A stretch of DNA of 7,095 nt from Acidaminococcaceae bacterium (GCA_028693975.1 JAQUUF010000060.1:1-7095), one strand, 5' to 3'; positions 1 to 6,937 are shown, counted from the stretch's first letter. Numbers and translations are program-made. The notes: generated by a model from the letters alone, not told the origin.

Positions 1-376
1 TAGCAGCTCTTTGTTGCTCTCGCTGTGCTTCTAGATCTTCGGCACTACAGAAGCAGTAATAAGCTTTACCTTCAGCTAACAGCTTATCGCAGACCTTGCG
101 ATAAAGCTCCAAACGCTCTGACTGATGATAGGGGCCTACATCGCCTCCTACTTCCGGGCCCTCGTCCCAATTCAGTCCCAACCATTGCAAGCTAGTTAAG
201 ATTTGACTAACAGAATCTTCTTTAAGCCTTTCAGTATCTGTGTCTTCAATACGCAATACTAATTTACCGCCGTGGCTCTTCGCAAAAAGCCAGTTGAACA
301 AGGCCGTCCTCGCACCGCCAATATGCAAATACCCAGTGGGGCTGGGAGCAAACCTTACTCTTACTTCATCCATCAT
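1..376 (-). CDS. gltX: Glutamyl-tRNA synthetase, N-terminal part (runs off the left edge)
   Basis: Class I aminoacyl-tRNA synthetase that charges tRNA-Glu with glutamate in the cytoplasm. The 125 visible residues are the start of the Rossmann catalytic domain. The signature RFAPSPTGYLHIGGARTALF is at residues 8-27, and its HIGG (18-21) is the family form of the HIGH ATP-binding motif. Also visible are RIEDTD (42-47), the W-D-E-G-P stretch (70-74) and a C-F-C pair (108-110) at the place where many bacterial GluRS bind zinc. The usual length is about 480-500 residues, so roughly three quarters, including the KMSKS loop and anticodon-binding domain, lies outside the window. The ATG at 376 was chosen because GAGG (388-385) sits 8 nt upstream; the next codon is also ATG (373) and cannot be excluded. 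The gene begins 3 nt after the stop of the preceding reading frame, so it is almost certainly cotranscribed and translationally coupled with it. Confidence 0.96.
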   Translation of the reverse strand, partial: MMDEVRVRFAPSPTGYLHIGGARTALFNWLFAKSHGGKLVLRIEDTDTERLKEDSVSQILTSLQWLGLNWDEGPEVGGDVGPYHQSERLELYRKVCDKLLAEGKAYYCFCSAEDLEAQREQQRAA

Positions 377-379
377 TAC

Positions 380-814
380 CTACGCCTCATTTCCTTCTTC
401 AGTATCTTCTAGCATCTGAATCCTGACATTAACTTCATCTTCTATGCACACATCAGCCAACACAAGTTTAATGTTGGTGAGAGCTTGCTCTAGCACAGCT
501 ATCTTCTGCTCACAAGCTACATGAGTAGTAAGCACTACCTTATCCACCTGCTCACAGGCTAAGCCCGGGTAAGTTTCTATCTTGCTAACATTCACAATTA
601 GTTTATCGAGCACACCCTGCAGGGCAATCGCTCTAAGGCCGTGCAAAATCTTAGCCAAAGCCGTCAAAGCATCTCTGCGGCTATCGCTCAAGACATCTGC
701 CGCACCGCCATCACCGGTAATAACAATATAAAAGTCTCTTTTACCTGTCTCTATTTTGACCGGCTCGCTTGCCTCGGAGGGTTTTGCGTTTGCGCTCGTC
801 TGTTCCTGCGTCAT
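380..814 (-). CDS. Candidate separate 144-residue protein of unknown function, in frame with the helicase ORF
   Basis: This is the 3' third of the helicase reading frame, listed because it can be an independent gene. The ATG at 814 is preceded by AAAGGTGAG (830-822) at 7 nt spacing, an excellent ribosome binding site. The first 25 residues are polar and low in complexity. From residue 26 (RDFYIVITGD) the protein looks like a compact mixed alpha/beta domain: a hydrophobic strand, a long alanine/leucine-rich helix (about 46-67), a strand KLIVNVSKI (71-79), a strand VDKVVLTTHV (90-99), a helix, and a last strand VNVRIQML (128-135) before an acidic end. I see no known catalytic motif and do not recognise the family; three cysteines (87, 101, 123) are present. 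It lies between the helicase core and gltX, 3 nt before the gltX ATG, so it would be coexpressed with both. The alternative is that it is a true C-terminal domain of a 592-residue helicase. Confidence 0.5.
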   Translation of the reverse strand: MTQEQTSANAKPSEASEPVKIETGKRDFYIVITGDGGAADVLSDSRRDALTALAKILHGLRAIALQGVLDKLIVNVSKIETYPGLACEQVDKVVLTTHVACEQKIAVLEQALTNIKLVLADVCIEDEVNVRIQMLEDTEEGNEA

Positions 815-2158
815 TCTTTTTCTCACCTTTCGGTTTTGTTTTGCGGGAGGCCTCGGCGAACTTGGTGCCACGCTTATTCGGTCCCACAGCATTCTTGCCC
901 CTGTGGGTTTGGCTGCCTTAGGCTTGCTGCTCTTGCCTAGTGCAGTTTTGGCCTTACCGGTTTTGGGCTTATCTGTTTTGGCCTTACTACTTTTGCTCGT
1001 AGCAGGTCTAGATTTGGAAGTTGCTGCCTTCACCCGTCTAGCTACTGTATCGCCTGCCAGATTCTGCCTCTCTAAGTTAATATTCAGCTTGCTCTCGATA
1101 TTCTTGAGCCAACGTCCCTCTTCCTCGGTATAGAAGGTCACGGCAATGCCATCTTTGCCTGCGCGTCCTGTCCTGCCGATACGATGCACATACCAAGACG
1201 CATCATGGGGAATATCATAATTAATGACATGGGTTACGCCCTCTACATCCAGCCCACGAGCCGCAATATCGCTTGCTACCAGAATCTGGAGCTTAGCTGT
1301 ACGGAAATTCTTCATTACCGTCTTGCGTTTGGTCTGCGACATATCACCATGCAATACATCCACATTATAGCCACGCAGGCCTAGAGCATCAGCTACCTCC
1401 ACTGCTCTTTCCTTGCTATGGCAGAATACCAACATCAGATAAGGATTAAAACGCTCTATCAAAGTCTCCAGTGCCGTCATCTTCTTCGCTTCGGACACTT
1501 TGAGGCAAATCTGCTCAATACTCTCTACTGTAGCTTGCTTGGGCTCAATATCTATCAGAGCACAATTCTTGGTAATCTTCTTACCCAGCTTGCGCACTTC
1601 CTCACTCAAAGTAGCACTGCACAGCATAGTCTGGTGCTCGGCCGGGGTTAGTTCCAAGAGCTGACCAATCTCATCGCCGAAGCCTTGCTCTAGCATCTCA
1701 TCCACTTCATCCAACACAAAATAACGTACACCGCCCAGATTAGTAGTACCCTTACGCAGATGGTCCAGCAAACGGCCTGGTGTACCCACCATAATCTGAA
1801 CATTCTTGGCTAATTTATTCTTTTGCTCCTCAAAATCACGTCCACCACAGACGGTAAGCACCTTAAGGCCAGAATCACCTAATAGTTTTTTAATTTCATT
1901 AGTAATCTGCAACGCCAGCTCGCGCGTAGGAGCGACAACCAGAGCCTGTACATACTTCTGCTCGGGCTGTACCTTCTGCAAGAGAGGAATAACAAAAGAC
2001 AAAGTTTTGCCAGTACCTGTCTGTGCTCTAGCAATAACATCACGGCCATTAATCAACGCAGGGATAGCCTGTTCCTGCACGGGCATAGGTTTCTTGATGC
2101 CATTGTGGGCTAACAGCTCCACCAAACGGGGAGCAACTTTCAATTGTGCAAAGCTCAT
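380..2158 (-). CDS. DEAD-box ATP-dependent RNA helicase with an anomalous C-terminal extension
   Basis: ATP-dependent RNA unwinding enzyme of the CshA/DeaD type, acting in mRNA turnover or ribosome assembly. Both RecA-like domains are complete: Q motif with Q28, Walker A AQTGTGKT (45-52), Ia PTREL (77-81), Ib TPGR (126-129), II D-E-V-D (150-153), III SAT (181-183), IV VFCHSK (244-249), V ARGLDV (300-305), VI HRIGRTGR (325-332). Motif II is DEVD rather than DEAD; the catalytic acids are kept. A lysine-rich linker of KAK/KPK units (about 378-419) follows. From residue 420 the frame becomes doubtful: residues 420-448 resemble nothing, and 449-592 look like a separate protein with its own ribosome binding site. 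A basic tail in another frame (917-741) probably is the true helicase end, giving 472 residues, close to the usual 430-530. The start at 2158 is supported by AAGGAGG at 2171-2165, 6 nt upstream. First gene after its promoter; gltX follows. Confidence 0.93.
   Translation of the reverse strand: MSFAQLKVAPRLVELLAHNGIKKPMPVQEQAIPALINGRDVIARAQTGTGKTLSFVIPLLQKVQPEQKYVQALVVAPTRELALQITNEIKKLLGDSGLKVLTVCGGRDFEEQKNKLAKNVQIMVGTPGRLLDHLRKGTTNLGGVRYFVLDEVDEMLEQGFGDEIGQLLELTPAEHQTMLCSATLSEEVRKLGKKITKNCALIDIEPKQATVESIEQICLKVSEAKKMTALETLIERFNPYLMLVFCHSKERAVEVADALGLRGYNVDVLHGDMSQTKRKTVMKNFRTAKLQILVASDIAARGLDVEGVTHVINYDIPHDASWYVHRIGRTGRAGKDGIAVTFYTEEEGRWLKNIESKLNINLERQNLAGDTVARRVKAATSKSRPATSKSSKAKTDKPKTGKAKTALGKSSKPKAAKPTGARMLWDRISVAPSSPRPPAKQNRKVRKRMTQEQTSANAKPSEASEPVKIETGKRDFYIVITGDGGAADVLSDSRRDALTALAKILHGLRAIALQGVLDKLIVNVSKIETYPGLACEQVDKVVLTTHVACEQKIAVLEQALTNIKLVLADVCIEDEVNVRIQMLEDTEEGNEA
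741..917 (-). other. Alternative-frame basic tail, probably the original helicase C-terminus
   Basis: This frame is open from just after a TAA at 920-918 to a TAA at 743-741. It reads GKNAVGPNKRGTKFAEASRK, then a K/E-rich stretch, and ends RKRKTLRGKRAGQNRDR followed by stop. Such a lysine/arginine-rich RNA-binding tail is what CshA/DeaD-type helicases usually end with, and it continues the KAK/KPK linker of the main frame far better than the tryptophan- and proline-containing residues 420-448 do. Moving from the helicase frame into this one needs one added base (or two lost) between 917 and about 897, where the only notable run is C4 (+ strand) at 898-901. Its end overlaps the 144-residue frame by 74 nt. 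The reading is an inference from composition; no comparison with relatives was possible. Confidence 0.5.
822..830 (-). promoter_or_regulatory. Internal ribosome binding site before ATG 814
   Basis: AAAGGTGAG lies 7 nt before the ATG at 814, inside the long helicase frame. It is close to the anti-Shine-Dalgarno complement AAAGGAGGTGA. In the long frame the same bases encode K-V-R, so a chance match in lysine/arginine codons is possible. Its near-ideal spacing before an ATG suggests independent translation of the downstream 144 residues. Confidence 0.55.
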
Positions 2159-2164
2159 AGGAAG

Positions 2165-2171
2165 CCTCCTT
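2165..2171 (-). promoter_or_regulatory. Shine-Dalgarno site of the helicase gene
   Basis: AAGGAGG, a full consensus site, lies 6 nt before the ATG at 2158 and fixes the helicase start. It implies high translation efficiency. Confidence 0.9.
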
Positions 2172-2194
2172 CACCTAAATTTAGATAATATAAT

Positions 2195-2223
2195 ATTATA
2201 CACCAAAAGCTCACTCTAAACAA
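2195..2223 (-). promoter_or_regulatory. Sigma-A (sigma-70) promoter of the helicase-gltX unit
   Basis: The -35 box TTGTTT (2223-2218) and a perfect -10 box TATAAT (2200-2195) are separated by exactly 17 bp. Transcription should begin near 2188, leaving a leader of only about 30 nt that carries the AAGGAGG site. The leader is too short for the long cold-shock type 5' UTR known from some helicase genes such as csdA/deaD. The -35 box starts only 3 bp after the T-run of the upstream terminator, so the two units are packed tightly. Confidence 0.8.
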
Positions 2224-2226
2224 TGG

Positions 2227-2260
2227 AAAAACCAAGGGGGAACGAGTTACCCCTTGGTTT
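2227..2260 (-). terminator. Rho-independent terminator of the dehydrogenase-kinase unit
   Basis: On the minus strand AAACCAAGGGG (2260-2250) pairs perfectly with CCCCTTGGTTT (2239-2229) around a 10-nt loop, and the 3' arm runs directly into TTTTT (2231-2227). The hairpin lies 14 nt after the TGA of the kinase gene at 2277-2275. The opposite strand has the same stem but only a broken T tract, and no plus-strand gene needs it. Confidence 0.9.
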
Positions 2261-2274
2261 AGTTTAGTTGTTGA

Positions 2275-5200
2275 TCAAAGAATATATTTGGCCAGTGTAT
2301 TATATAGCACTTGTGGCTCCACCGGCTTGGCTACATGGTCATTCATCCCGGCCGCCAAAGCTTCATCTCTATCTGTGACAAAAGCATTAGCCGTCATAGC
2401 GATAATAGGAATTGCCTTGGCATCGTTGCGCTCTAAGCGGCGTATCGCCTGTGCCGCCTCTAGCCCCGTCATTATCGGCATACGGATATCCATCAAAATA
2501 GCCGCATAATACCCCTGTGCCGCAGCTTCAAAACGCTCCAAACACTCTTGACCGTTGACTACCGTATCTACGCTAAAGCCTTGCTTGCGCAAAAGACGAG
2601 TAGCAATCTCCACATTAAGCGGTTGGTCTTCAGCCAAAAGGATACGCTTGCCGGTAAACTGTGGCGTTTCAAAGGTACCAATGTGAGCCCCCGCTTCCTT
2701 AATATCAACTGGATTACCTAGCTCCAAGGGCAGTTCTATCGTATATTCCGTACCCACGTTTTTGGTACTACGGACGCTAATGCTGCCACCCATAATAGCT
2801 ATCAAATTCTTGACGATGGCCATGCCTAGCCCTGTGCCTGTATATTTACTGACGCGAACATCGTTCTCTTGCACAAAAGGCAAGAATAATTTCTTTTGGA
2901 ACTCCGGACTCATGCCAATGCCATTGTCTTTGGCAATAGTCGTAATGAGACATTTGCCGTCGTCAGTTTTTAGGCATTTAACGATAAGCTCCACCTTGCC
3001 ATATTCATTAGTGAATTTGGCAGCATTGCTAAAAATGTTCATAAAGATTTGCTGGCAACGTAGTTTATCCAACTTAACCGCCGCCGGTAATTCATCTACA
3101 TACTCCACTACAAAATCAATATGTTTTTCACGCATCTGTGGCTCTACCAATTCCTGCATCGCAGATAAAAACTCGCGTGGAGCAACCGTCTCTAGCTGCA
3201 AAGCAACTTTATTACTCTCTAACTTGTTCATATCCAAAACATCGTTAATAATACCAAGCAACAAAGTATTGGAGAAGGTTATCTTGCGTAGATAAGAAGC
3301 AATAGCAGGGTCTTGGCACTCGGCTAGAGCTATACCGGTAAACCCGGCAATAACATTCATCGGGGTGCGTATCTCATGGGACATAGTGGACAGGAACTCA
3401 CTCTTAGCTACATTGGCCTTCTCCGCCGCAGCCAAAGCTTCCTCCAAGTGCGTCTTATACTGCAATTCTTTCATCTTCTGTTGTTGTATATCCACCAAGA
3501 AGAAGAACGCCTCTAATTTACCAGTCAAAGGGTTCTCCAAAATATCCAAAATCCCATTAACCCAAGTTGGCTTGTTTAACTTAAAAGCATACAATAACTC
3601 CATCTCAAAGTGCGTGTTTCCTTGAGCAAAGGCTTTGTTCAAACTAGCGCAATCGGTCAAAGTTAAAGCCTCTTGGTGCTTATTGCCAGCCATTACTCTT
3701 TTATGCAACTCCGTTAGCAAAGCATCAGCGTTAGCGCCATAATCTTGATATTCGCCTTCTAACATACCTGTATTTTCCATCACCTTATTGTCACTGATGT
3801 TAATACTGCAATAAGCCTTGGACAATGAGCCCAAAACTTTGCGATTATTAAGCTGGTCCAAATAACGCTGCTCCATATTCTTCTCGCGCTGGATGCTGAC
3901 AGCTGTCCCCACCACCTTGTAGGGGCAACCTTGTTTATCACGCTGTATAACGGTATAGCGTATACGCTCCCAGCAATAAACGCCTTGCTGCAAGAGCCGC
4001 GCATCGCAAGTCACGTTCTCCACCCCAGCATCAATATCCGCATACATCTTGGTAACAACCGGCATATCCTCCGACATAATAATACCTCTATCATACAAGG
4101 ACTGAGGATAATTCCCCATTCTAGCCGGCACTCCCAGCAAAGTCTGACAGGTCAAACCTTCCAAAGCAACATGGCTCTGAGGGTAGTACTCCCAGTAAAG
4201 CAGTTCGGCATGCTTAATAGCGGCGGACAAACTTTTCTCCGAGAGCAGTAGTTCTTCTTGGGCGTGTACCAACTGCTTGTTCAACTGGCGCCGACGCAAA
4301 TTATCCAGTACTACTAGCACCGCCACAACTATTAAAATACCCATAATGCCAAAAAGTGGCCGCAAAACTTCTTTATTCTTCTCATAGAAAGAAGGACTGT
4401 TATCAATGATAATACTGTTGGCAGGTAACTTGCTACGCGGAATATGGTATCTGTCTAGGGCTTCCGCATTAAAGGTATAGTTCGTCGGTATCATAGTGAC
4501 TGGCATATCGTTGGGATTGCTCCCCTGCAGGATAGACCTGACCATTTTGCCAGTGGCCTCTCCCATTGTCTTGTAGGACAATATCTTGCCACCTAGCACC
4601 CCATACTTAAACCCTATTTCATCAGTTTTAAAAACAGGCACTTTGCTATACTGCTCTACTAATGAAGTGCTAATTTTGGCGCTGTAGCGGATACCATCTT
4701 TGTCCTCAGAAAAAACTAGATAAAACAAAATATCTTTCTCAGGAGCAAAGCTCGCTAGTTGAGTTTTGATCTCCTCTCCCGTCAGCTTAGAAGTATTCAA
4801 AACCTCAAACTGCACATCGGGAAAGGCAGCCCGACAGTCCATGAACTGTGAAGTAGTGCCTCGTCCTGTTATTGTATCATCAGAAATGCCTATCACCCGA
4901 GTAGCATGTGGATAGATGCTCCGAGCTACAGCAAGGGAATTTTCCATATCAAAGCTCTCTACTACACCGGTAATGCCCGGCTCACGCGAAGCCTTAGCCG
5001 CCAAACTCTTGGAATTGATGCCCTCAAAAACTATGGGCGTACGTCCAAAAAACTGCTCGCGATGAGCTAATACAAATTCTAAAGCCAAATCATCACCAAC
5101 AATTATTACATCGAACTTAGGCCGCACCTTCAACATCGTTTGTACCGAAACAATCGCCCGCTCTTGAGCCAGCTTGGGTTCCAAATCCTTACCATACATA

Positions 5201-5463
5201 AAGAGATAGTGCATATCAGCACTATTACCAATTTCCGCATTAATTCCATCTATCTGTTTGGGTACACTCTCCCAGTCTAGCGAATAAGAACTTATGAACA
5301 GTACCTGTTTGGCCTCTTCTGCTCTTGCGGAAGGAGGAAGCACTACACAAAATACAAAAAAAAGCAACAGAAAACTGACCAACGTCTGTAGACGCCAGCC
5401 ATTTCTGTTGCCATTCTTGGCAACTCTACACTTAACGAGTAAGGAGCAAGAATAGTATTTCAT
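2275..5463 (-). CDS. Hybrid sensor histidine kinase with ABC-substrate-binding-like periplasmic sensor
   Basis: Inner-membrane signalling kinase of 1062 residues (numbering from ATG 5463). Order: basic N-terminus; signal/TM segment 28-44 with an A-R-A site near 48; a periplasmic domain to about 365 that opens KQVLFISSYSLDWESVPKQI, like the ABC_sub_bind family fused to kinases; TM 370-386 followed by NLRRR; a coiled coil; two PAS-like regions (about 410-525 and 545-662, the second weak); HisKA with H696 in SHEIRTPMN; HATPase with N813 (NAAKFT), D-N-G-I-G at 846-850 and GTGLG at 876-880; receiver domain with E945/D946, phospho-acceptor D992, T1024 and K1046. All catalytic residues are present. 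No Hpt or DNA-binding output follows, so the phosphoryl group must pass to a partner encoded elsewhere. The ligand is unknown. A TTG at 5475 could add four residues, but GGAAG abuts it; ATG 5463 has GAGTGA (5474-5469) and GGAAG (5480-5476) upstream. It lies 24 nt after the dehydrogenase gene and is probably cotranscribed with it. Confidence 0.93.
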   Translation of the reverse strand: MKYYSCSLLVKCRVAKNGNRNGWRLQTLVSFLLLFFVFCVVLPPSARAEEAKQVLFISSYSLDWESVPKQIDGINAEIGNSADMHYLFMYGKDLEPKLAQERAIVSVQTMLKVRPKFDVIIVGDDLALEFVLAHREQFFGRTPIVFEGINSKSLAAKASREPGITGVVESFDMENSLAVARSIYPHATRVIGISDDTITGRGTTSQFMDCRAAFPDVQFEVLNTSKLTGEEIKTQLASFAPEKDILFYLVFSEDKDGIRYSAKISTSLVEQYSKVPVFKTDEIGFKYGVLGGKILSYKTMGEATGKMVRSILQGSNPNDMPVTMIPTNYTFNAEALDRYHIPRSKLPANSIIIDNSPSFYEKNKEVLRPLFGIMGILIVVAVLVVLDNLRRRQLNKQLVHAQEELLLSEKSLSAAIKHAELLYWEYYPQSHVALEGLTCQTLLGVPARMGNYPQSLYDRGIIMSEDMPVVTKMYADIDAGVENVTCDARLLQQGVYCWERIRYTVIQRDKQGCPYKVVGTAVSIQREKNMEQRYLDQLNNRKVLGSLSKAYCSINISDNKVMENTGMLEGEYQDYGANADALLTELHKRVMAGNKHQEALTLTDCASLNKAFAQGNTHFEMELLYAFKLNKPTWVNGILDILENPLTGKLEAFFFLVDIQQQKMKELQYKTHLEEALAAAEKANVAKSEFLSTMSHEIRTPMNVIAGFTGIALAECQDPAIASYLRKITFSNTLLLGIINDVLDMNKLESNKVALQLETVAPREFLSAMQELVEPQMREKHIDFVVEYVDELPAAVKLDKLRCQQIFMNIFSNAAKFTNEYGKVELIVKCLKTDDGKCLITTIAKDNGIGMSPEFQKKLFLPFVQENDVRVSKYTGTGLGMAIVKNLIAIMGGSISVRSTKNVGTEYTIELPLELGNPVDIKEAGAHIGTFETPQFTGKRILLAEDQPLNVEIATRLLRKQGFSVDTVVNGQECLERFEAAAQGYYAAILMDIRMPIMTGLEAAQAIRRLERNDAKAIPIIAMTANAFVTDRDEALAAGMNDHVAKPVEPQVLYNTLAKYIL

Positions 5464-5487
5464 CTTATCACTCAACTTCCGTATAAA

Positions 5488-6807
5488 TTACAACTTCCAG
5501 AATCTATAACCAGTTTTTGCCAGTAACTCACGCCCGAATATATTTTTGACATCCACCAATACTTTTTCCTCCTGCGCCATGGGACGATAGAGCTTGTCTA
5601 TCTGCTCTAGGGTCATAGCCGTGAATTCTCGATGCGCCACAGCAAAAACCAAACAGTCTACCGCAGCTATCTTATCTAGTGGCACCAAATCCACGCCATA
5701 GACGGCCTTGGCCTCAGCGGCGTCGGCCCAAGGGTCACAGACCAAGGGCTCGATATCATAGGACTGCAAACGATGGATTATATCGGCCACCTTGCTATTA
5801 CGAATATCAGGGCAATTCTCCTTGAAGGTCAAACCCAGAATAACCACCTTGGCAGCACGTACCACTTTGCCGGCTTTAACCAGCTGCTTAATGGTAGCAT
5901 CGGCGACGAAGGCCCCCATACCGTCGTTAATCTTGCGTCCGCTAAGTACTATCTGGCTATGATAGCCCAGCTTCTCCGCTTCGTAGACAAAATAATAAGG
6001 GTCCACGCCAATACAGTGACCACCCACCAGACCTGGACGGAAGCCCAGCGCATTCCACTTGGTATTCATGGCATCAATGACCTCATTGGTATCAATATCC
6101 ATACAATCAAAAGCCATTGCCAGTTCATTAACAAAAGCAATATTAATATCGCGCTGACTATTCTCCATCAGCTTGGCTGCTTCTGCTACTTTGATGCAAG
6201 AAGCTCTATGCACGCCGGCGGCAATAACCAACTCATAGACCAGTGCAATTTCCTCTCTCGTCGCTGCGTCCATACCACTAACAATCTTCACAATATTCTC
6301 TAGTCGATGCTTCTTATCCCCGGGATTAATCCGCTCCGGCGAATAACCCACCGTAAAATCAACGCCGCATTTAAGACCGGATTGCTGCTCCAGAATCGGC
6401 ACACACACCTCTTCTGTTACCCCGGGATACACAGTAGATTCATACACCACGATACTGCCAGCCGTCAAATTACGCCCCAAAATAGTACTAGCACCAATGA
6501 CTGGAGCCAAGTCCGGCGTTTTGTCCTGATTAACCGGTGTCGGTACTGCCACTATGTGGAATCTAGCCTCACGCAATCTAGTCTCATCAGCAGTAAAATC
6601 CACCTTAGTCTGACGGATAGCGGCGTCACCCACCTCCTGCGTCGGGTCAATCCCCTCGCGGTAGAGAGCAATCTTATGCTCATTAAGGTCAAACCCCACC
6701 ACCTGCACATGCTTGGCAAAAGCCACCGCAATAGGCATACCTACATAGCCCAGACCAACCAAAGATAATTTTGTTTTGCCAGATAACAAATCTTGATATA
6801 CGCCCAT
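5488..6807 (-). CDS. UDP-N-acetylhexosamine 6-dehydrogenase (TviB/WbpO/WbpA-like nucleotide sugar dehydrogenase)
   Basis: Cytoplasmic NAD-dependent enzyme that oxidises C6 of a UDP-sugar twice to make a UDP-uronic acid for capsule, O-antigen or other surface polysaccharide. At 439 residues it is of normal length. The N-terminal Rossmann domain carries GLGYVGMP (18-25); SPERINPGD (156-164) holds E158; AKLMENSQRD (211-220) holds the conserved lysine K212 and N216; GGHCIGVDPYY (262-272) holds the catalytic nucleophile C265; LGLTFKENCPDIRNSKV (324-340) belongs to the C-terminal UDP-binding domain. The segment around D54-T56-E58 resembles the HD-T-EV pattern of TviB/WbpO, so UDP-GlcNAc or UDP-GalNAc is a likelier substrate than UDP-glucose, but the sequence alone does not decide. 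AAAGGTGG (6823-6816) lies 8 nt before the ATG. It is the first gene of its unit, and no epimerase or glycosyltransferase is nearby in the window. Confidence 0.94.
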   Translation of the reverse strand: MGVYQDLLSGKTKLSLVGLGYVGMPIAVAFAKHVQVVGFDLNEHKIALYREGIDPTQEVGDAAIRQTKVDFTADETRLREARFHIVAVPTPVNQDKTPDLAPVIGASTILGRNLTAGSIVVYESTVYPGVTEEVCVPILEQQSGLKCGVDFTVGYSPERINPGDKKHRLENIVKIVSGMDAATREEIALVYELVIAAGVHRASCIKVAEAAKLMENSQRDINIAFVNELAMAFDCMDIDTNEVIDAMNTKWNALGFRPGLVGGHCIGVDPYYFVYEAEKLGYHSQIVLSGRKINDGMGAFVADATIKQLVKAGKVVRAAKVVILGLTFKENCPDIRNSKVADIIHRLQSYDIEPLVCDPWADAAEAKAVYGVDLVPLDKIAAVDCLVFAVAHREFTAMTLEQIDKLYRPMAQEEKVLVDVKNIFGRELLAKTGYRFWKL

Positions 6808-6844
6808 AACCTATGCCACCTTTTAAATTAAACTTACTACTATA

Positions 6845-6853
6845 ATTATAACA
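6845..6853 (-). promoter_or_regulatory. Extended -10 promoter of the dehydrogenase-kinase unit
   Basis: TGTTATAAT (6853-6845) is an extended -10 element with a perfect TATAAT hexamer. No convincing -35 box stands 16-18 bp upstream; the bases there read CCGTTTCC. Transcription should begin near 6838, giving a leader of about 30 nt that includes AAAGGTGG. The surrounding sequence is AT-rich, so a chance hexamer is possible, but the position just before a gene and after a terminator supports it. Confidence 0.6.
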
Positions 6854-6896
6854 AAAATAAACCAATGGAAACGGGCCTTTTCGGCTTTTTATCATC

Positions 6897-6937
6897 AAAA
6901 AACCCAAGCAAAAGCCTACTGCGCTGCTGCCTGGGTT
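6897..6937 (-). terminator. Rho-independent terminator after the zeta-toxin-like gene
   Basis: On the minus strand AACCCAGGCA (6937-6928) pairs with TGCTTGGGTT (6910-6901), a 10-bp stem with one G-U pair, around a 17-nt loop; six T follow from 6902 to 6897. It begins 5 nt after the stop codon at 6945-6943 and separates that gene from the dehydrogenase unit. Confidence 0.85.

Noticed and set aside
897..917. Programmed -1 ribosomal frameshift joining the helicase to its basic tail
   Set aside because: No X-XXY-YYZ slippery heptamer is present in the frame across the only possible window, and a G4 run is weak for slippage. A one-base deletion is the simpler explanation.
641..1133. Plus-strand open frames of 99 and 125 codons opposite the helicase tail
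   Set aside because: They are antisense reflections of the lysine/alanine-rich minus-strand coding sequence (leucine-rich, low complexity) and have no convincing ribosome binding site.
1806..2219. Plus-strand open frame of 137 codons opposite the helicase N-terminus
   Set aside because: It lies opposite the conserved Walker A and Q motif codons and runs through the promoter; its composition is not protein-like.
2762..3295. Plus-strand open frame of 177 codons opposite the kinase core
   Set aside because: It mirrors the highly conserved HATPase/HisKA region of the minus-strand gene, so the coding constraint belongs to the other strand.
5773..6768. Two plus-strand open frames of 176 and 153 codons opposite the dehydrogenase
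   Set aside because: They are antisense to a clearly conserved enzyme that covers all its catalytic motifs; no start signal was seen.
6869..6891. Possible plus-strand terminator hairpin with a T tract (GCC-TTTTC-GGC-TTTTT)
   Set aside because: The stem is only about 3 bp and no plus-strand gene ends before it.
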